A DNA stretch of 64,000 nucleotides from Daldinia sp. FL1419 (GCA_025201765.1 MU623387.1:156865-220864), one strand, 5' to 3'. Counted from the stretch's first letter, positions 33,478 through 46,644 are shown. The notes: generated by a model from the sequence alone, not told the origin. A program made the numbers and translations.

Positions 33478-36400
33478 GAGTTGTGTCTTGGATGCCGACT
33501 TTACTACGATACAAATGGATATCCGCACTATGAATTCGCCTACATCTACTCGCCTGGAGTTTCTTCGGACGCGCTCATCACAATTCGTAGTGCTCGACGC
33601 GTCAAGGCCGATTGTTCCTTAATATCTAGCTTTTTAAACATTATTTTCTTATTTTCGATGATACCACTAGAACATGCTATCCCATGTTTCGCAGCCAGAA
33701 CCAGACGGGCGGGGGTGAAGATTTAGTGTTACTAATTTGAACATTGGCGTCCAACGTACAATTATGGTTGGAATTACTCGAACTCAGCAACTATTCGGTC
33801 TCTTACAAAACTCGCTTCAAAGTGACAGTAACCCTGAATGTAAGAGGCATAGCTAGCTTGGCTATGGACCGGAAATTCTTGGGTTGCTGTCGCATCTTGG
33901 CGTGGACAAAAAAAACACAAACGAGCATTACGGCAGAGCACTAATCCTTTTCGGTTGTTTTTCTGGTTTCCGAGTTTGAAGAGTAATGAATCGACGAGGG
34001 GTGGGAGATACCCATTCGCGCGTGCGGAATAGGACGAGGAGGGGAGGAGGAGCTTGGAAGATACCTTGGCGCTTACTTCGTTCGAGGAAGTGCCCGGCGC
34101 GTTTTTTTTTTTTCTTTTCTCGTTGATTTCTTCGATGGCAAATCTTTTTTGGTCAGCTGGATTTTTCGGTGTAGGCAACAGGCCACCAAAGTTAACTGGC
34201 AGATTATTATCTTCTCTCCAGATGTGAACAAACAAGCAAGCAAAGCTAGCTAGTACCCGAAGGCGAGGTCCGATGCTTGATCCGGGAGGTGAGTGCTTGA
34301 CTTCAAATACCCTTTCCGGTAGATATGGATCATCTCAATAAAAACATTGTGTGAAGCCGTTGCGAAGTTTCTCGTTCATAGGAATATTTGACATGTGTAG
34401 ATTGACCGATACAATAAGGGCATTTCTTCCCAGGCCCACGATAATGCGGAATAAGGGGAATAGTAAAGCACGCAAAACCTGCCTAGCTACCCAGTCTAGG
34501 CAAGGTATCATCTCCTATTCGTCTATAGACGCCAACATACCCAGAACGTAGTACGACTATAACACAGCTAATGGTGGCTTATCCTACGAGGATCTAAGCA
34601 AGCCACGGTCTCCTTGCAGATGAATAACACGGGACATAAAGCCAAGGTCAGCCACAGGTGCGACAGGTGCGACACGCCGTGTTGATCTAACCTAGCTGCC
34701 TAGGTTAGGGCCGTTTATCTTTGATATCCCGTCCCCATCATCCACCGGGTGGCTGCATAAGGCCGGTGGCTTGTTCGTCAGCTGGATGTCCGAGGTAGCT
34801 AGTGAGTTAGTTATTCGCTTCAGGATAGCTTAGGGGTAGCTATGTAAGTCGCTAAGCTAAGCCCGTCATCCGCCACGAGGATTGCTTACCCTATATTATA
34901 GAATAGAATATGTCTATTCAAACGGGCGCTATTCCCATTCTTCTGTCTCAGGACTCGTGGAGTTATGAGCCGCGCGCCTGCGCCTAATCACCTAGGCATT
35001 CTTCAGTATTCGCCATCAGCCTACATAGCCTATCTGATCATCCGACCCTCCACTGGTCTGGTCGTGTACGACGTGACCCCAATGGCAACCCTCGGGCCTC
35101 ACTCAGCTAATCAGCCCTACGACCCGAGATATGCCTTGCTTCTCCACCCGGCCTCCGTCCCCGGGTGCACGACATATGTCCCAATACCGTATATCAGGAT
35201 TATTTCTCCCGTCTACCGCTCAGCTGTCTTGATAAGGTAGTGATCAGAACAACAAGCATGCAGGTCTGAGACAGTGCGGGATAAGGCCGCAGAGGTGGTC
35301 CGTAGTGGATTATTGGCTTATTTGCAGCAGATTCAGCGGCTTGGCTTTTCCTTGCGCATATTCATTTATACGGCTTGATGTTATACCCACGTAGCACGGA
35401 TAGTATGCTATATCGCTGCTCGGGGTTGGGGGCTATTCTCGTCCCGTCTCTACTACATATCCCCTACTCGACTATGTATACTCCGGTCTGCTTCATACAC
35501 TACTTCGTTCCCAGAATACCGGATCCTTCTTCGTCACCTTCCCTTAGCGGCCTTGTACGGGAGTAGGCGGGGATTTAGATACGGCCGACGATGAAAGGAG
35601 CATTAAAGAATAGACTCGTAGCTAGGTAGTTAGAGACAGGTATCGAGAAGCTTGTTAATCCCACCCCAGATCAGAGACTCGTATCTCACTTACATGCTCC
35701 GTATATGCACGTCATCTTACTCCCTACACGAGAAAGCCACTTGAGAAGGCGGCGTCAGGTACGGGATGGGACGGCTCTCCCCATGCAAGCCACATACCAG
35801 ATAAACCCCCAGCCAAGACCGGCGGATCGAGTGGCCAACTTACTTACGTCCGTAACAGACACATCGAATTATATGGCTCAGCTCGCCGACCAGATCGGAG
35901 AGGCTTACATACACACGACCTTCCAGCACCGCAGACGCTATCAGCCCTAGAATCCCGACCCGGGTATGCCACGACGTCATGGCTGACCTGTAGGATCTAG
36001 CGACCCTGCCGTCCTCCGGCGCCTACGCCCCCCATTGGCTGCCCATCTGCCGGCTCGTCGTCTGAGCTATCTAGTTACTTACTAACCCCAAGGCATTTTA
36101 ATAGTATCCTAGCATCCCGGTAGTTGGCGCAGATCAGAAGGATGGGACGATCTGCACAATCTAAATCCCTGGGACCATTGGGCCCCTTTTCGTACGTACG
36201 TTAGTCGTATTGGATATTATCATGAAGTTGCGAATATCACAATAGAAGCGAGAAAAGGGGGCAAAATAAAGGTCAATGCTAGTATCATTCAGGACTTGGT
36301 AAAATATGCCCAATCCACCACTGGTATCTCTAACAAACAAACCTAAGTCAATCAAACTCTGAATAGTGTACATGTTGTGAATTCCCACCCCGCCTGAACG

Positions 36401-36953
36401 CCGTCCCGATGTTTCGTCGCTCGCGTGCGCAAATTTCCCTGTCTCGAACTTTTTTTCCCGCGTAGAAAATGCGATATCAAGGTAGCAAAGTTCACACACA
36501 CACAAGTTCCCATTACTCATTCCTCATGCCCGTCTCTCTAGAACAGCGGGTGAAGCTGTACTGTCCTATGGTTATAATGATGGTTTTGGTAAAGGGGCGC
36601 AAAAAAAAACAAAAAAAAAAAACAGCAAATAACAAATATTGACCATGAAACGCCTCTGAGCGCCACGCCATGCCGTAGAAGTGAAGCAGAAAAAAGTAGT
36701 TGCATGGCGTCGAGTATAAACGAGCGAATTCGCCATCGCTCGAAGCCGGACCCGGCAAATACCGGGCAGAAGGCAGTAAAAAAACGAGGTATCCTAGCGG
36801 TTCTTTGCAAGATCCAGTTACGAATGTGCGTCGATGCTCTCTAAGTTGTTGTACAGTTGCGAGCCAAGTCGCGAAATAAATACGAATTAAACCGAAGCGG
36901 GATGAATATATAGCTCACTAGAAGGCCACGACGTTGTAAACATAGTGTGTTCA
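33478..36953. other. 3.5-kb intergenic region
   Basis: No supported gene. It contains a perfect 9-bp-armed palindrome CTAACCTAG-CTGC-CTAGGTTAG at 34687-34708, a tandem GGTGCGACA pair near 34656-34672 and a less AT-rich stretch (34950-36100) with short open frames but no recognisable domain. An A-rich tract lies at 36601-36622. Confidence 0.45.
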
Positions 36954-38928
36954 TTAACCATCGACCCTAATTCTCTTAGGCTCGCCACCTTCCGGTCCGT
37001 CTGAACCGTGGCCGGCTGTTATATCCGGGCTCTTTCGTTTCGTAGTGCTGGGTCCATTGTCGTCCCTCAGAAAGGATGGTCCCGAAGCGACTACCGGTGT
37101 AGCAAAGTTCAAAGGACTGGGGAGTGTGTTGCTGTCAGTGCCCCGAAAGTTCCACTCTGGATAGAAGCTGCTGGGACTGGGCAGGAACTCATTGTTAAGG
37201 AACCTTGATGGGAGCGCCGATACGGGTGTGTCTATGTTCATATTGTTGTTTTGGGTTTGAGGGTGGGGTCTAGCGAATGGATTTGGTGGTCCGGTGGCTC
37301 CCGCGGATAACATAGCAGACGCTGATGGTGAAGGAGGGGGGAGGACCACACCAGTCCCAGGACCCTCTATGCCGTTCCGGCGCGTCGCTTGCGTAGCCGT
37401 GTCAGTAGTGGTGCGGGGTGAAGTAGCTGTATCACCACCGGCGGTACTACCGTTGTCAGACTGCTCCTCGGGAATTTGGACCTTTAGGCGGGGCCGCGCT
37501 CCACCACCAACCTTCAAGCTGTTTGAGCGAGACGGCGGGGTAAAAGTAGTTTCCGGAATCGTGGGGATTGAATTGCGGGAATGACTCAAGTTAGAAGTAT
37601 TGGAGCGCTGCGGGAGAGGAGGGGACGAATCTGATTTGGTTCGCGAGACAGAGCCGACATCGACTGATTGCGATCGATTCCCATCGTCCTTTAACCGGGA
37701 TTCCGCGCCAAACGAGGCCATGTGCTGAGACAAAATCGACCGGTTCTCGTCGATCGGAGTAAAAATACTGTGCTGCTTACGCTGAGGCATTTTCTTGATC
37801 GCAGATGCAGTATCTAGTAGTGGCTGGCTGGATCTCTCCTGGAGCGGTTCATGCTTCGGCTCCATCGGCGCGGGAGGCTGTTGCGGCTCTGGCACTTGCT
37901 GATGCTGATGCTGATGTTGGTGCTGGTGCTGGTGCTGGTGCTGGTGCTGATGGTGTTGTGGAGGCTCTAGATGTTGGTGAGGCGGCTGCGGAGACGTGTG
38001 AGGAGGCTGCTGCGGTGGTAACTGGTGACTGGGCTGCGGGGGAGAATGGCGCTGAGGTTGTGGAGGAGCCTGAGGATAACTAGGAGGTACGGATGATCGG
38101 CGGTGGTCTTCCATATACTGCTGGACCTGGACGAGCGGTTGAGCGTTCCCATACTGGTACTGAGCTGGGGCTGGCGGCGGAATTCCGTGTTGGTAAGTAG
38201 GCTGGCTCTGTGGGTTATAGATAGCCGGCTGAGGCATATACGCGTATCCGTTAGTAACCGGCTGGGGAGGACCCGGCTGAGGGACGCGCAGGTCGCGGCG
38301 GGGATCATTTCGAGAAGATGGTCTAGACGCGATCTGTGGTTGCGGGGTGTGGCCCCGGGCTGCGAACGGCATCCCGTTGACGGGAGGTGAAGGGCAGGGA
38401 GTGTGATGCCTCAAATGCGGGAAGGGATGTTGGCCTTGGAAATGAGGAGGGATCATCTGGGGCTCGACGGAGCCTTCGTGGCCGTGTGGAGGAGTACCTT
38501 CGCCATCTTCGTCGTCATCATCGTCACCGCCGTTGAAATCGTGTGGTCCTTTATGCTCGTTTGGAACACCATGCTACCCTTTGTCAATCATGTTGCCCCC
38601 AAAGTTTTGCAGCGGGGACGGATAAAAACCAACATATTGATATCTTGTAATTAGATCTCTCATGTCGCTCGAAGAGTACTCGTAAAGCTTCTTGTTGCTA
38701 CCGAATATGAACACGGCGACGTCGACCGAACAGAGCACGGATAACTCGTGCGCCTTCTTGAAAAGACCACCCTTTCGTTTCAGGAACGTGCTATGAAAGT
38801 AGAAATGTTAGCCATTGAAAGTCGACGCGATTGGCAAAGTCGAGCGACTCGGGTCGCAAAATGGTAGCTTACACAGAGCGGTTCCTGTCATCTTTGATGG
38901 CTTTAATTTCAATCTTTCTCCGTCCCAT
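36954..38928 (-). CDS. rlmA: MADS-box transcription factor RlmA/Rlm1
   Basis: Exons 38928-38873, 38790-38634 and 38573-36954 encode 610 aa. The N-terminal 60 residues are a MEF2-type MADS domain ([17 protein letters not shown] ... [20 protein letters not shown] ... [20 protein letters not shown]), which binds CTA(A/T)4TAG-type sites as a dimer. Rlm1/RlmA is the nuclear effector of the cell-wall-integrity MAP kinase. After the MADS/MEF2 part come [10 protein letters not shown] and a poly-Asp stretch, then a long Pro/Gln/His-rich disordered region with an (HQ)n run, many S/TP sites suited to MAPK phosphorylation, and a terminal basic motif (PKRIRVDG) that could be a nuclear signal. Intron 2 uses an atypical GTTGGT donor; splicing there is supported because it joins RYQY to [16 protein letters not shown] in frame. 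Confidence 0.93.
37897..37958. repeat. CAC/CAG microsatellite within rlmA
   Basis: An imperfect 6-nt (CACCAG) array on the coding minus strand encodes an alternating His-Gln run of about 20 residues in RlmA. Replication slippage would change the length in steps of two residues without breaking the frame. Confidence 0.85.
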
Positions 38929-40253
38929 TTTGGCGACCTCGGATCTTGGGTAGATTAAAGGAAGCAAAAAGAATAGATTATAGGAATTTCAAAGGGACAA
39001 AGTAGGTAAGCGACAAGGCTTCGCCTCCCAATTGCCGCAGGATTTTTTAACTCTGATGGGTATAGATTACTCGAACGGGTTGATGGCGACGACGCGACGG
39101 GTAGTGACATAAAATGTATTTGCCCATCCAAAGTGCAGACCGTGAAAGAAGGCTATAGGTTATATCTGATAGGTAAGAAATCAAACGGATAGGAAGATTT
39201 CGAGCTAGTAGTATATACTAGGACTATATACTGGAACTAAGAATATGTATCGTTACCGGGTTAGACAGGTCGGGTTGTTTCGAGCGATGACTTAATCTGA
39301 CGTGAAGGGGCTGAAGGGGTTGAAAGGCGTATGCGTAGGCGGCAAGCGGCAGGCCGTAAAGTAGTTGGGTGGATGAATGAGTGAGTGGATATTGTCAAGT
39401 TTTTAAGATGGAGAGGGTCAGAAGGAATAAGCCGGGTTCTAATATTTGAAACGGGGTTGGTGATGGTTTGGGTGTGGATAGACTTGAATAAGATTTGGGT
39501 CTTGGTTGAATGGGACCTTTCTTGAGGGGGATTTCTTCTTGTTCAAAAGGGCTTATCCACGAAGAGAAGAGGAGATATAGAGAAAGAAGGAATAGGGAAG
39601 AGAGCGGTGGAGGATGTCGAGGTAGAAGTATCCTTTTTTTTTTCTTTCCTTTCTGAACTTGGAACTTCTTTGGAGAAAGGTTGCCCTCGAGTGTGTTTTT
39701 TTTCTTGGGGATGGGAATGGGGATGGGAATGATGTATAAAAATGTACGGTTCCCAAAAGTTTCTGGGTGCAACTCAGTAAACAAACTAGGTTATGATGGA
39801 TTGTCGTTTTCTTAATATTTTTTTATTCTTTCTTGAAATCAGTTCCCCAAGATATACATTGATACAATACTATCAATCGGTGCACTACTTGGGACTTGCA
39901 GGACGATGGGGCTGAATCTGGCGTGGTTGGTTCTAATAATAGACAGAATCGTGTTCACTCGAGTTTTTTTGTGTGCGGGAGAAACAGAGAAAGTGGGAAA
40001 AAAGGTCAAGGAATTGGGGGGGGAAAGGAAAAGAGAGGGAGGGGGGATGGTGTCACACACACTTCAGGACAAGTTCTGCTTAAGAATTTAAGCATGCTAA
40101 ACCGTGTGAGGGTTAGCTAACTAGGCTAGCCAGGTTAATACTGCTTAGCACTGATTAAGCACTGGTTAAGCAACGGTTAGCCAGGTACTCTGGAGTCTGA
40201 GAGGGTAGACCCTTTCGCTAGGAGCGGAAACGTCCTAGGTTAACCGTTCACTG

Positions 40254-40285
40254 GCCCACTTTCCCACTTTCCCACTTTCCCACTC
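40254..40285. repeat. 8-bp tandem repeat CCCACTTT
   Basis: About 3.75 copies of CCCACTTT, read directly from the sequence, non-coding. Confidence 0.85.
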
Positions 40286-41401
40286 AGGTCTTGCACCTGC
40301 ACCTGCACTCTCTAACCTGTATACCCACCTTAGGTACATGATAGAGCACCTACATGTAGGTACCGTAGCGGCATACGATAGCAGCGTATATACTTCCGCC
40401 TATACCATTTCTAGCATTATCGTCTGCAGGTGTGCTGCAGCACTGCTGTGGTGCACATTGATATATCATACATCTCGAAGAGGTAAGGTAAGGTAAGGTA
40501 CACTACGCAACTACGCAATTACACTAAGCTATCAAGTACCCACTTAGCTATATTGCATCTCTTTTCGCATCTAATAAGAGGTATGTAACTCAGAAAAAAA
40601 AATCCAGAGTTTCCCGACTTGGTCAAGGTGCATATAAACCCAGCCTTACGTAAGTCTGATAGTTAGTAAATAAGTACCTAGGTACCTAGGTAGACAAACA
40701 GTCTTAGTGCGATTAAAGTACCTTCCAATTAGGTATCCTCCTAGCTAAACCAGGCCTGGCCTGCCAGCCCTAGCGTGTAGCGCGACAGAGTGCCACAAGA
40801 CACAGGGGCAGAGGGGAGAGGCAAGGGAAAGAAGAAAAAAAAAAGAAAAAAAAAGACCCCTGGCAGTAAGCCCCGGCCGCCTCTTCTGTAGCCTGTTTTG
40901 CCCTGTCCACTGCGTTAATCCGCTGCAATACTGAGAAGCAACAGCGCGCTAATACCACTAAACTTCATCCACTGATAATGGATAAAATGGCAGAGGCCGC
41001 AAGGACTGAATGAGCCAGGCTAACTTAAACCCAACTGAACAACGAAGACAGGTGAAAGGCAGCAAAAAGAACAGCCGTGTGGCTTAGACTCGACCACAAA
41101 GCGCCCAATAACCCTTTTGAGAAAGTCGAGTCAAAAAAGATACATCATACGATGCAAGTCCCTCCTAGTCTAGCCTTATAGATTTACACAGTACCTTGAC
41201 TTATTGCTGTAGGTACAGCCCCAAAGAGCAGAGGGCAGAGTCGAATCGGTATCCGAACAATTCGATCCTCGATTTTCGCTTTCTCGGCTCACCTGCACAT
41301 AAGGAATTTTCGAATGATTGGTATTTTGACCATCGTCATCAATCGTTGAAACAACCCTAGCCATCTCCTCTTGAGGCGTTTGCAACCAATCAACGTCATA
41401 C

Positions 41402-41503
41402 CGTGGCCCGTGGCCCGTGGCCTGTGATCCGTGATCCGTGATCCACGCTTCGTGCTTCGTGCTTCGTGCTTCGTGCTTCGTGGCTTCGTGGCTTCGTGGC
41501 TTC
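41402..41503. repeat. compound array of GTG-containing 7-8-mers
   Basis: Successive blocks of related units: GTGGCCC (about 3), GTGATCC (about 3), GTGCTTC (about 5) and the 8-mer CTTCGTGG (about 3). The shared GTG start and changing unit suggest stepwise slippage and mutation of one ancestral 7-mer. Confidence 0.85.
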
Positions 41504-43082
41504 AAAGTACCGGTCCCTAAAGAATCCTTATTCCACGGGTCACAAAAGTTTCATGACTCGAAACCAGCCCCCAAATTGAATATCTTATCCCTCCTTCTAT
41601 TTTGTACACGACAGCCACCCCTTGCTGCACGGATACATCAAGTATCACATCGATAATGGCGGTACAAACGCCAATAGGTACGCTAATAGAGCCTCATGAT
41701 GCAGGTATACACTCGATATGCGTAGTACGTATAGTACGTATCTTACCTAGGTGAATAATGATATATGGGTTAATTTCAAGGGGGGCGGTGAGATGTATAT
41801 CACGTATTTTACTTTCTTTAGCCCATCTTCTCGAACCTCGCCAAATTCGGCACTTTCGAGTCGTACCGCGGCGTTCAAGGCCATGTGTTCTCTCACAAAA
41901 TAGAGTCTCGTTGAAACTACCGCACCTTGAATTTTGCCGCTCGCTAAGCTCGCTAAAGGTCTCTCTAAAACGTGCAACTCGTATATTGGCTCTTCCGCCG
42001 TGCAGCATAAGTTTCCCGGCTGCTGTCTAATTTACTATATAGCACAGCTGGCTTCAATATGGATAATATCCGTAGGGAGAAGACCCCTGCGGAGATCTGC
42101 GAGCATCGGGTCCGGGGAAAACAAGCCCAGAACGGTCTCTGCCTCCGTCCTTACCTATCACATCAGACATGTCGGTCTGTTTCTACGTAATAGTACTCCA
42201 AGTAGATGAACTCCAAATAAATGAAGTGCATAATAGATGAAGGGTACACGCTACGCCGGCTTGCAGACTTGCAGACTTTGATGCTTGCCTCGTCTACTTG
42301 CTTCTCCAAGTATAGTAAGAATACTCGCATCGCTCGGGCGATTATACTCATTACTACCATGTAAAATCGCGACAAAGCCGCAACGCATGATGAAGCAGAT
42401 CCGATCAGACTCCATCATGGTTGTTACCCAATCTCTGGGTTTCTAACTTGATCGTCCATTCAGGGCAAGTGTAAGCAAGCCTAAGCGCGACGGACGGAGG
42501 TGTTCTTGCTATCGATTCGGTGCCGAGTTCGTGGTGCACCAACATGCATAGCGTTTTTCTAGGGTCGTCACGACGACTCGGTAACACAACACGAACTATC
42601 CCAAGACTAATCGGGTCGGCGAAGTAGCATAGTAGATTGCGTAGGAGGCAAGTAAACAGGTTGATCCCAGGGAGCAAGACACAGAAAACCACCAAAAAGG
42701 GTCGGATAAAAACAGTTAGGGGATAGAACACGGTAGGATTTTCATGCCGCTTGGCGGCGCAGCCCCTCAAAATCGGGGCCGACATCTAACGGCGGTTAAG
42801 CGCCCGGGAACGGGAGAAGAGTCCTAAATCTTTGTGATCGATGGAAATCGCGTGGTGCTGCAAGACATGTTACTACAAGGCTGGGTGAACGAGAGATGGT
42901 TGCGCAAATCAGCAATTGCAATTTTTACAATGGACGATGAATTTCGCATTTCGCATCTGCATTCGCATCGCGCATGGCCCCCCCGGACTCGGGATTGGCC
43001 TGTGTAACTTATTTCGATATGTTAATTGTATGTACGGATCCGTATGTATTGTACCTGTCAATTGTAGTGTAAAATTCCACCA

Positions 43083-43442
43083 TGCACGACAGCCGAGCCG
43101 AAACGCTAAAGATAGATCTATTTATAGCAGAAGTAGACCGAGTGGACCAAGTGGACCGCCAGATAATTGGATATTAGCCCCACCGCACTCCGCAATCATC
43201 CTCACCTTGCTACTCGTTTCGACCAATTAGCCCTTCTTCTCGACGCACCTTTGATAAGTATGTGGGCTAATTTATCTCCAACTCGTCATAATTTACCCGA
43301 ATTACTGGCCGAAGCGCAAGCAGTTTACCCTAGAGTCCTGGCGAGACATGGGTTAAATTCAAATCAAGACAAATCCGTGTTACTTGGTCCGGGCTGTTCA
43401 CAACCTTCTTACGATGTTGCGGAGAATAGATGCCAATGCTGA
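43083..43442 (+). pseudogene. coding-like remnant or small unidentified gene
   Basis: An ATG at 43083 opens a short frame rich in charged residues (MHDSRAETLKIDLFIAEV) that stops at 43166. Directly behind it, in another frame, is a protein-like segment with LATRFDQLALLLDAPLISMW and LPELLAEAQAVYPRVLARHG, ending at TGA. The two look like one product split by a +1 shift. No good splice signals join them, and I do not recognise the family. It could be a decayed gene or chance. Confidence 0.3.
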
Positions 43443-43510
43443 TGCTACTGTTACTGCTACTGCTACTGCTACTACAACTGTTACTGTTACTGTTACTATT
43501 ACTACTACTA
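43441..43510. repeat. TAC/TGC/GTT trinucleotide repeat
   Basis: About 23 consecutive imperfect trinucleotides (TGCTAC, TGTTAC, TACTAC), immediately after the coding-like segment. Confidence 0.8.
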
Positions 43511-43965
43511 TATGCATGCCATAACGATCCCGTATTCTAGGACGAAAGGAATAAAAAAAATGAGAAGGAAACGAGACCAGGAAAATTAAAACTCGACATA
43601 GCATTGCTGCGACAAGTTTCAACCAATGTAAACTCCGGAATCTCCTTGACGACGAAAAAGGAAAAGACAAGAGAAATAAAAAACCACCTTCGGACCTGGT
43701 ATTGGTGAAGCGGTGATCACTTGCTTATCAGGATCGAAACTGCATACCGCCTAGTGCCTGCAGAGTGCATGATTATGATCCATCCTCGAGGGGACAGAGG
43801 AAACAAATGAGAAAAGTGTATTTTGTATTTTTCTGTCAACGTCGTGGAACGGCTAGCAGCGCTTCTAGAAGGGCTTTGGAACGACAAATTACTTGCATGC
43901 ATACTACAGCTACAGACATACAGACAGGCAGAGATTATGTGTAACTAGCATACAAAAAAAGTTGG

Positions 43966-44018
43966 TGATGATTATGATGACGATGACGATGACGATAATA
44001 ACGATAATAACGATGATT
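43966..44018. repeat. GAT/GAC/AAT trinucleotide repeat
   Basis: An imperfect array of GATGAC and GATAATAAC units in non-coding DNA. Confidence 0.8.
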
Positions 44019-45159
44019 GAGATTTCTGACACGGAATTGCTCTGTTCGGCCGTGTGCTTGCCTACGTAATACGGCCAACCCCTTGAAGGAATGATAGCCC
44101 TTGTTCTCGTGGTCCCATGTTTTCCACGCTTTGCTGCTCCCCTGTCTGCAGTTTGGGCTAATTAATCCTTTATCCCTCTTTGTGGTTTTTTGGTAATTGT
44201 TCATTACGTGACTTGGGCCCGATTGGCTCGACTCCTTTTTTTTCTCTCCTTTTTTTTCTTTTTTTCTTCTTTTCTTCTTCTTCTCGATGATAAAGGATCA
44301 CGTCTTCAAGGGGCTAACAGATACATCCCCCTAGTCTGGGAGCTTCTCAGCTAACTTCTAGTGGGTGTAATGTAGCTGCAACGGGAATGAATGGATATGG
44401 TAGGGTATAGGGAAGGGTCCAAGAAAGGATCCTATGCTATGCAAGTGATGCGGGATGGAATACGTGCGTGGCTCGTTCTAGCCACGATCCATCCGCGTAT
44501 TCTAGATACCTTCTAGCCGCTACTGCTAAGCTCGTGAAAGCAGAGGAATATTTTGATGGATATTACATTGATGTCACCGATATTGGGGGCCATTCCACAG
44601 GTATGGAAGTATATACAACGACATTGTCGTTATTCTTGGCCCCCGGCACCGAGAATGAATCTTCAATGGGGCTTGATTCGGTCTAAGCACAGCGCCACCG
44701 TAGGTTTTACTCCAACTACCTCGATGAACGGACCTGCGGTTCGGATCGCATCAGATCGCACTGAAATCGAGCCCCCTAACCCCTAGAGTAGGAAGTGCGA
44801 CAGGGCTGAGAAGCCTCGATTACAAAAACGATAAAAAAAATAATAATAATTAAAAATAAAACAAAACAAAACAAAGAACCAGGTAAGGCCAGGTCTGTGG
44901 GTTCGATCGTGGATAGGATCGATATCGACGTTACAGCACCTAGGAAAATAAAAGCTCAGACGAAATGTCGGGACCGGATCACCGGAGCCGAGTAAGATGT
45001 TTACTTTACCATTGGAACGGACATAATTGACAACTGACGCTCGACACTGCCTTGGTCCTTGCTTTTTACCTTCTGCTCCCCCTCCCGTTGCCGCCCCCAA
45101 AATACAGCTGCGCAAGGACAATAATCTTCCGTCGCCTTTCAGCCCTTCCATTGCCCGGC

Positions 45160-45190
45160 GTTGGCGTTGGCGTTGGCATTGGCATTGGTA
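45160..45190. repeat. 6-bp tandem repeat GGCGTT/GGCATT
   Basis: About five copies of a TTGGCG/TTGGCA hexamer, non-coding. Confidence 0.8.
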
Positions 45191-46644
45191 ATCATTTCCG
45201 CTGCCGTGCTCGTATCACGTCACGGCCTTGCAACATGGTAAATAGGTTTATCACCTACCACTACTCATGTCACCTAATAAATAGCAGTACTATGTATGTA
45301 GGTTGCCAGAGTATTGGTCAGAGTGTTAGGACTAGGTAACCTCAATCCGATCATCCAATTCGCCCAAGGCTAGCGATACTTCTATCTTCTCGCTTCTCAC
45401 ATAGTGTATAACGTATGCCTATGACAGTGTATAGTTATGCCAATGCATATGATAGTTCTGGTTATAATGTCTTAGACATATGATTCTAACCAAGCAACGA
45501 GCCCTCATCCTATTCGTCGCCCGCCATTTTTTCTGTCTCTAGCGGTAAACGTTTTGTCTGCATATAATACTCATGTTGCAATATTGAGTCCTCTTGCGTA
45601 AGTACCGTTGCATTTGATTACCACCTTTTCAGATAAGCGTTCCTCTTCAGAGTTTTCATTACTACCTAACTCACCGCATGTCTCTTTTATCGTTGCAGAT
45701 GCGGAATTAATAGGCAACAGCTTCGTAGGTAGGTTAACGGAAAGGGAAATCAAAAGAGAGGGAGAAAAAAAAAAAACCCCTCCCCTTTTTCTCTGTTCCT
45801 TTCTCCAACATGAACAAAGATACAACGGTAGAATAGAGAAAGGCCCATTATTATCAAGTACTCCTCGGAAAGCTCCCCGCACCCACGTGGCACGGAAATG
45901 CACGTCAGTATTACATACGTACAAAGGCTGACGGCATAGAAGGTTAGCTTCATGGTAATACCAGCACACCTTATCGCTTCTAGTCGCTTCTAAGTATAGC
46001 ATTTATGCAGGCTTGCGAGCACATGGCACATGGCACATGGCTCCACTACTACTATGTACAGAAGTCTTCTAGAAATTTGTAAAGGCCCTTTGGTATTTGT
46101 CGTCCTATCTGCTTTAGGCGCTCACCACGATCCCAGGGATTCGGGTGGAGCGGGATACTTGCATACAAAGAACCCATATACCGGCCAACCACGTAGACCG
46201 GGTGGTCGCACTAGACCTTCCATCGTTGAAAGCGAATCGCAAATGTTCCTTGAGAATATCGTTTTAGCCATGCAGAGCCGTTCTCGAACCTGAACACCGT
46301 GCCTATGCTTCCAAATTTGGCCACACCCCTAACCGTCCTTGGATGTATTAACCAACTGGAGATTAACCACCCGAGTGCCCTTTTGGGGTAAAAAATAATC
46401 CACTCTCCCTATATCCCAGGGATCTCGTAGAAATAAACTCGGTGTAGCCGAGAGAGAAAAAAAAACACGCCGAGGATAGGAGAAATGGTAATACGTCAAT
46501 CGCATCAGTGGACCATAGTAATTCTCTGGCCCTAATCCATATCCGTCCATTATTAAAAAACCTGTACGTTTGGGATTCATCAAGCATAAACCCGCGGGAG
46601 AAAATAGAAACAACGTGCTGAAATGGCCCTCTCTCAATCTCCCC

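Larger units (their letters stand above)
38929..46644. other. 7.7-kb gene-poor, microsatellite-rich region
   Basis: No supported gene between rlmA and taf1. The region is dense in short tandem repeats (40254-40285, 40484-40500, 41402-41503, 43441-43510, 43966-44018, 45160-45190) and polypyrimidine tracts (44221-44285). A coding-like segment at 43083-43442 is listed separately. Scattered TACCTAGGTA-type palindromes occur at 40674-40692 and nearby. Confidence 0.5.

Noticed and set aside
37805..38083. plus-strand open frame rich in Ala/Asp/Gly
   Set aside because: Shadow of the rlmA His-Gln repeat on the opposite strand.
39395..39784. 129-aa minus-strand open frame with IPIPIPIPKKK
   Set aside because: It arises from a GGGATGGGAAT repeat and pyrimidine tracts; no coding character.
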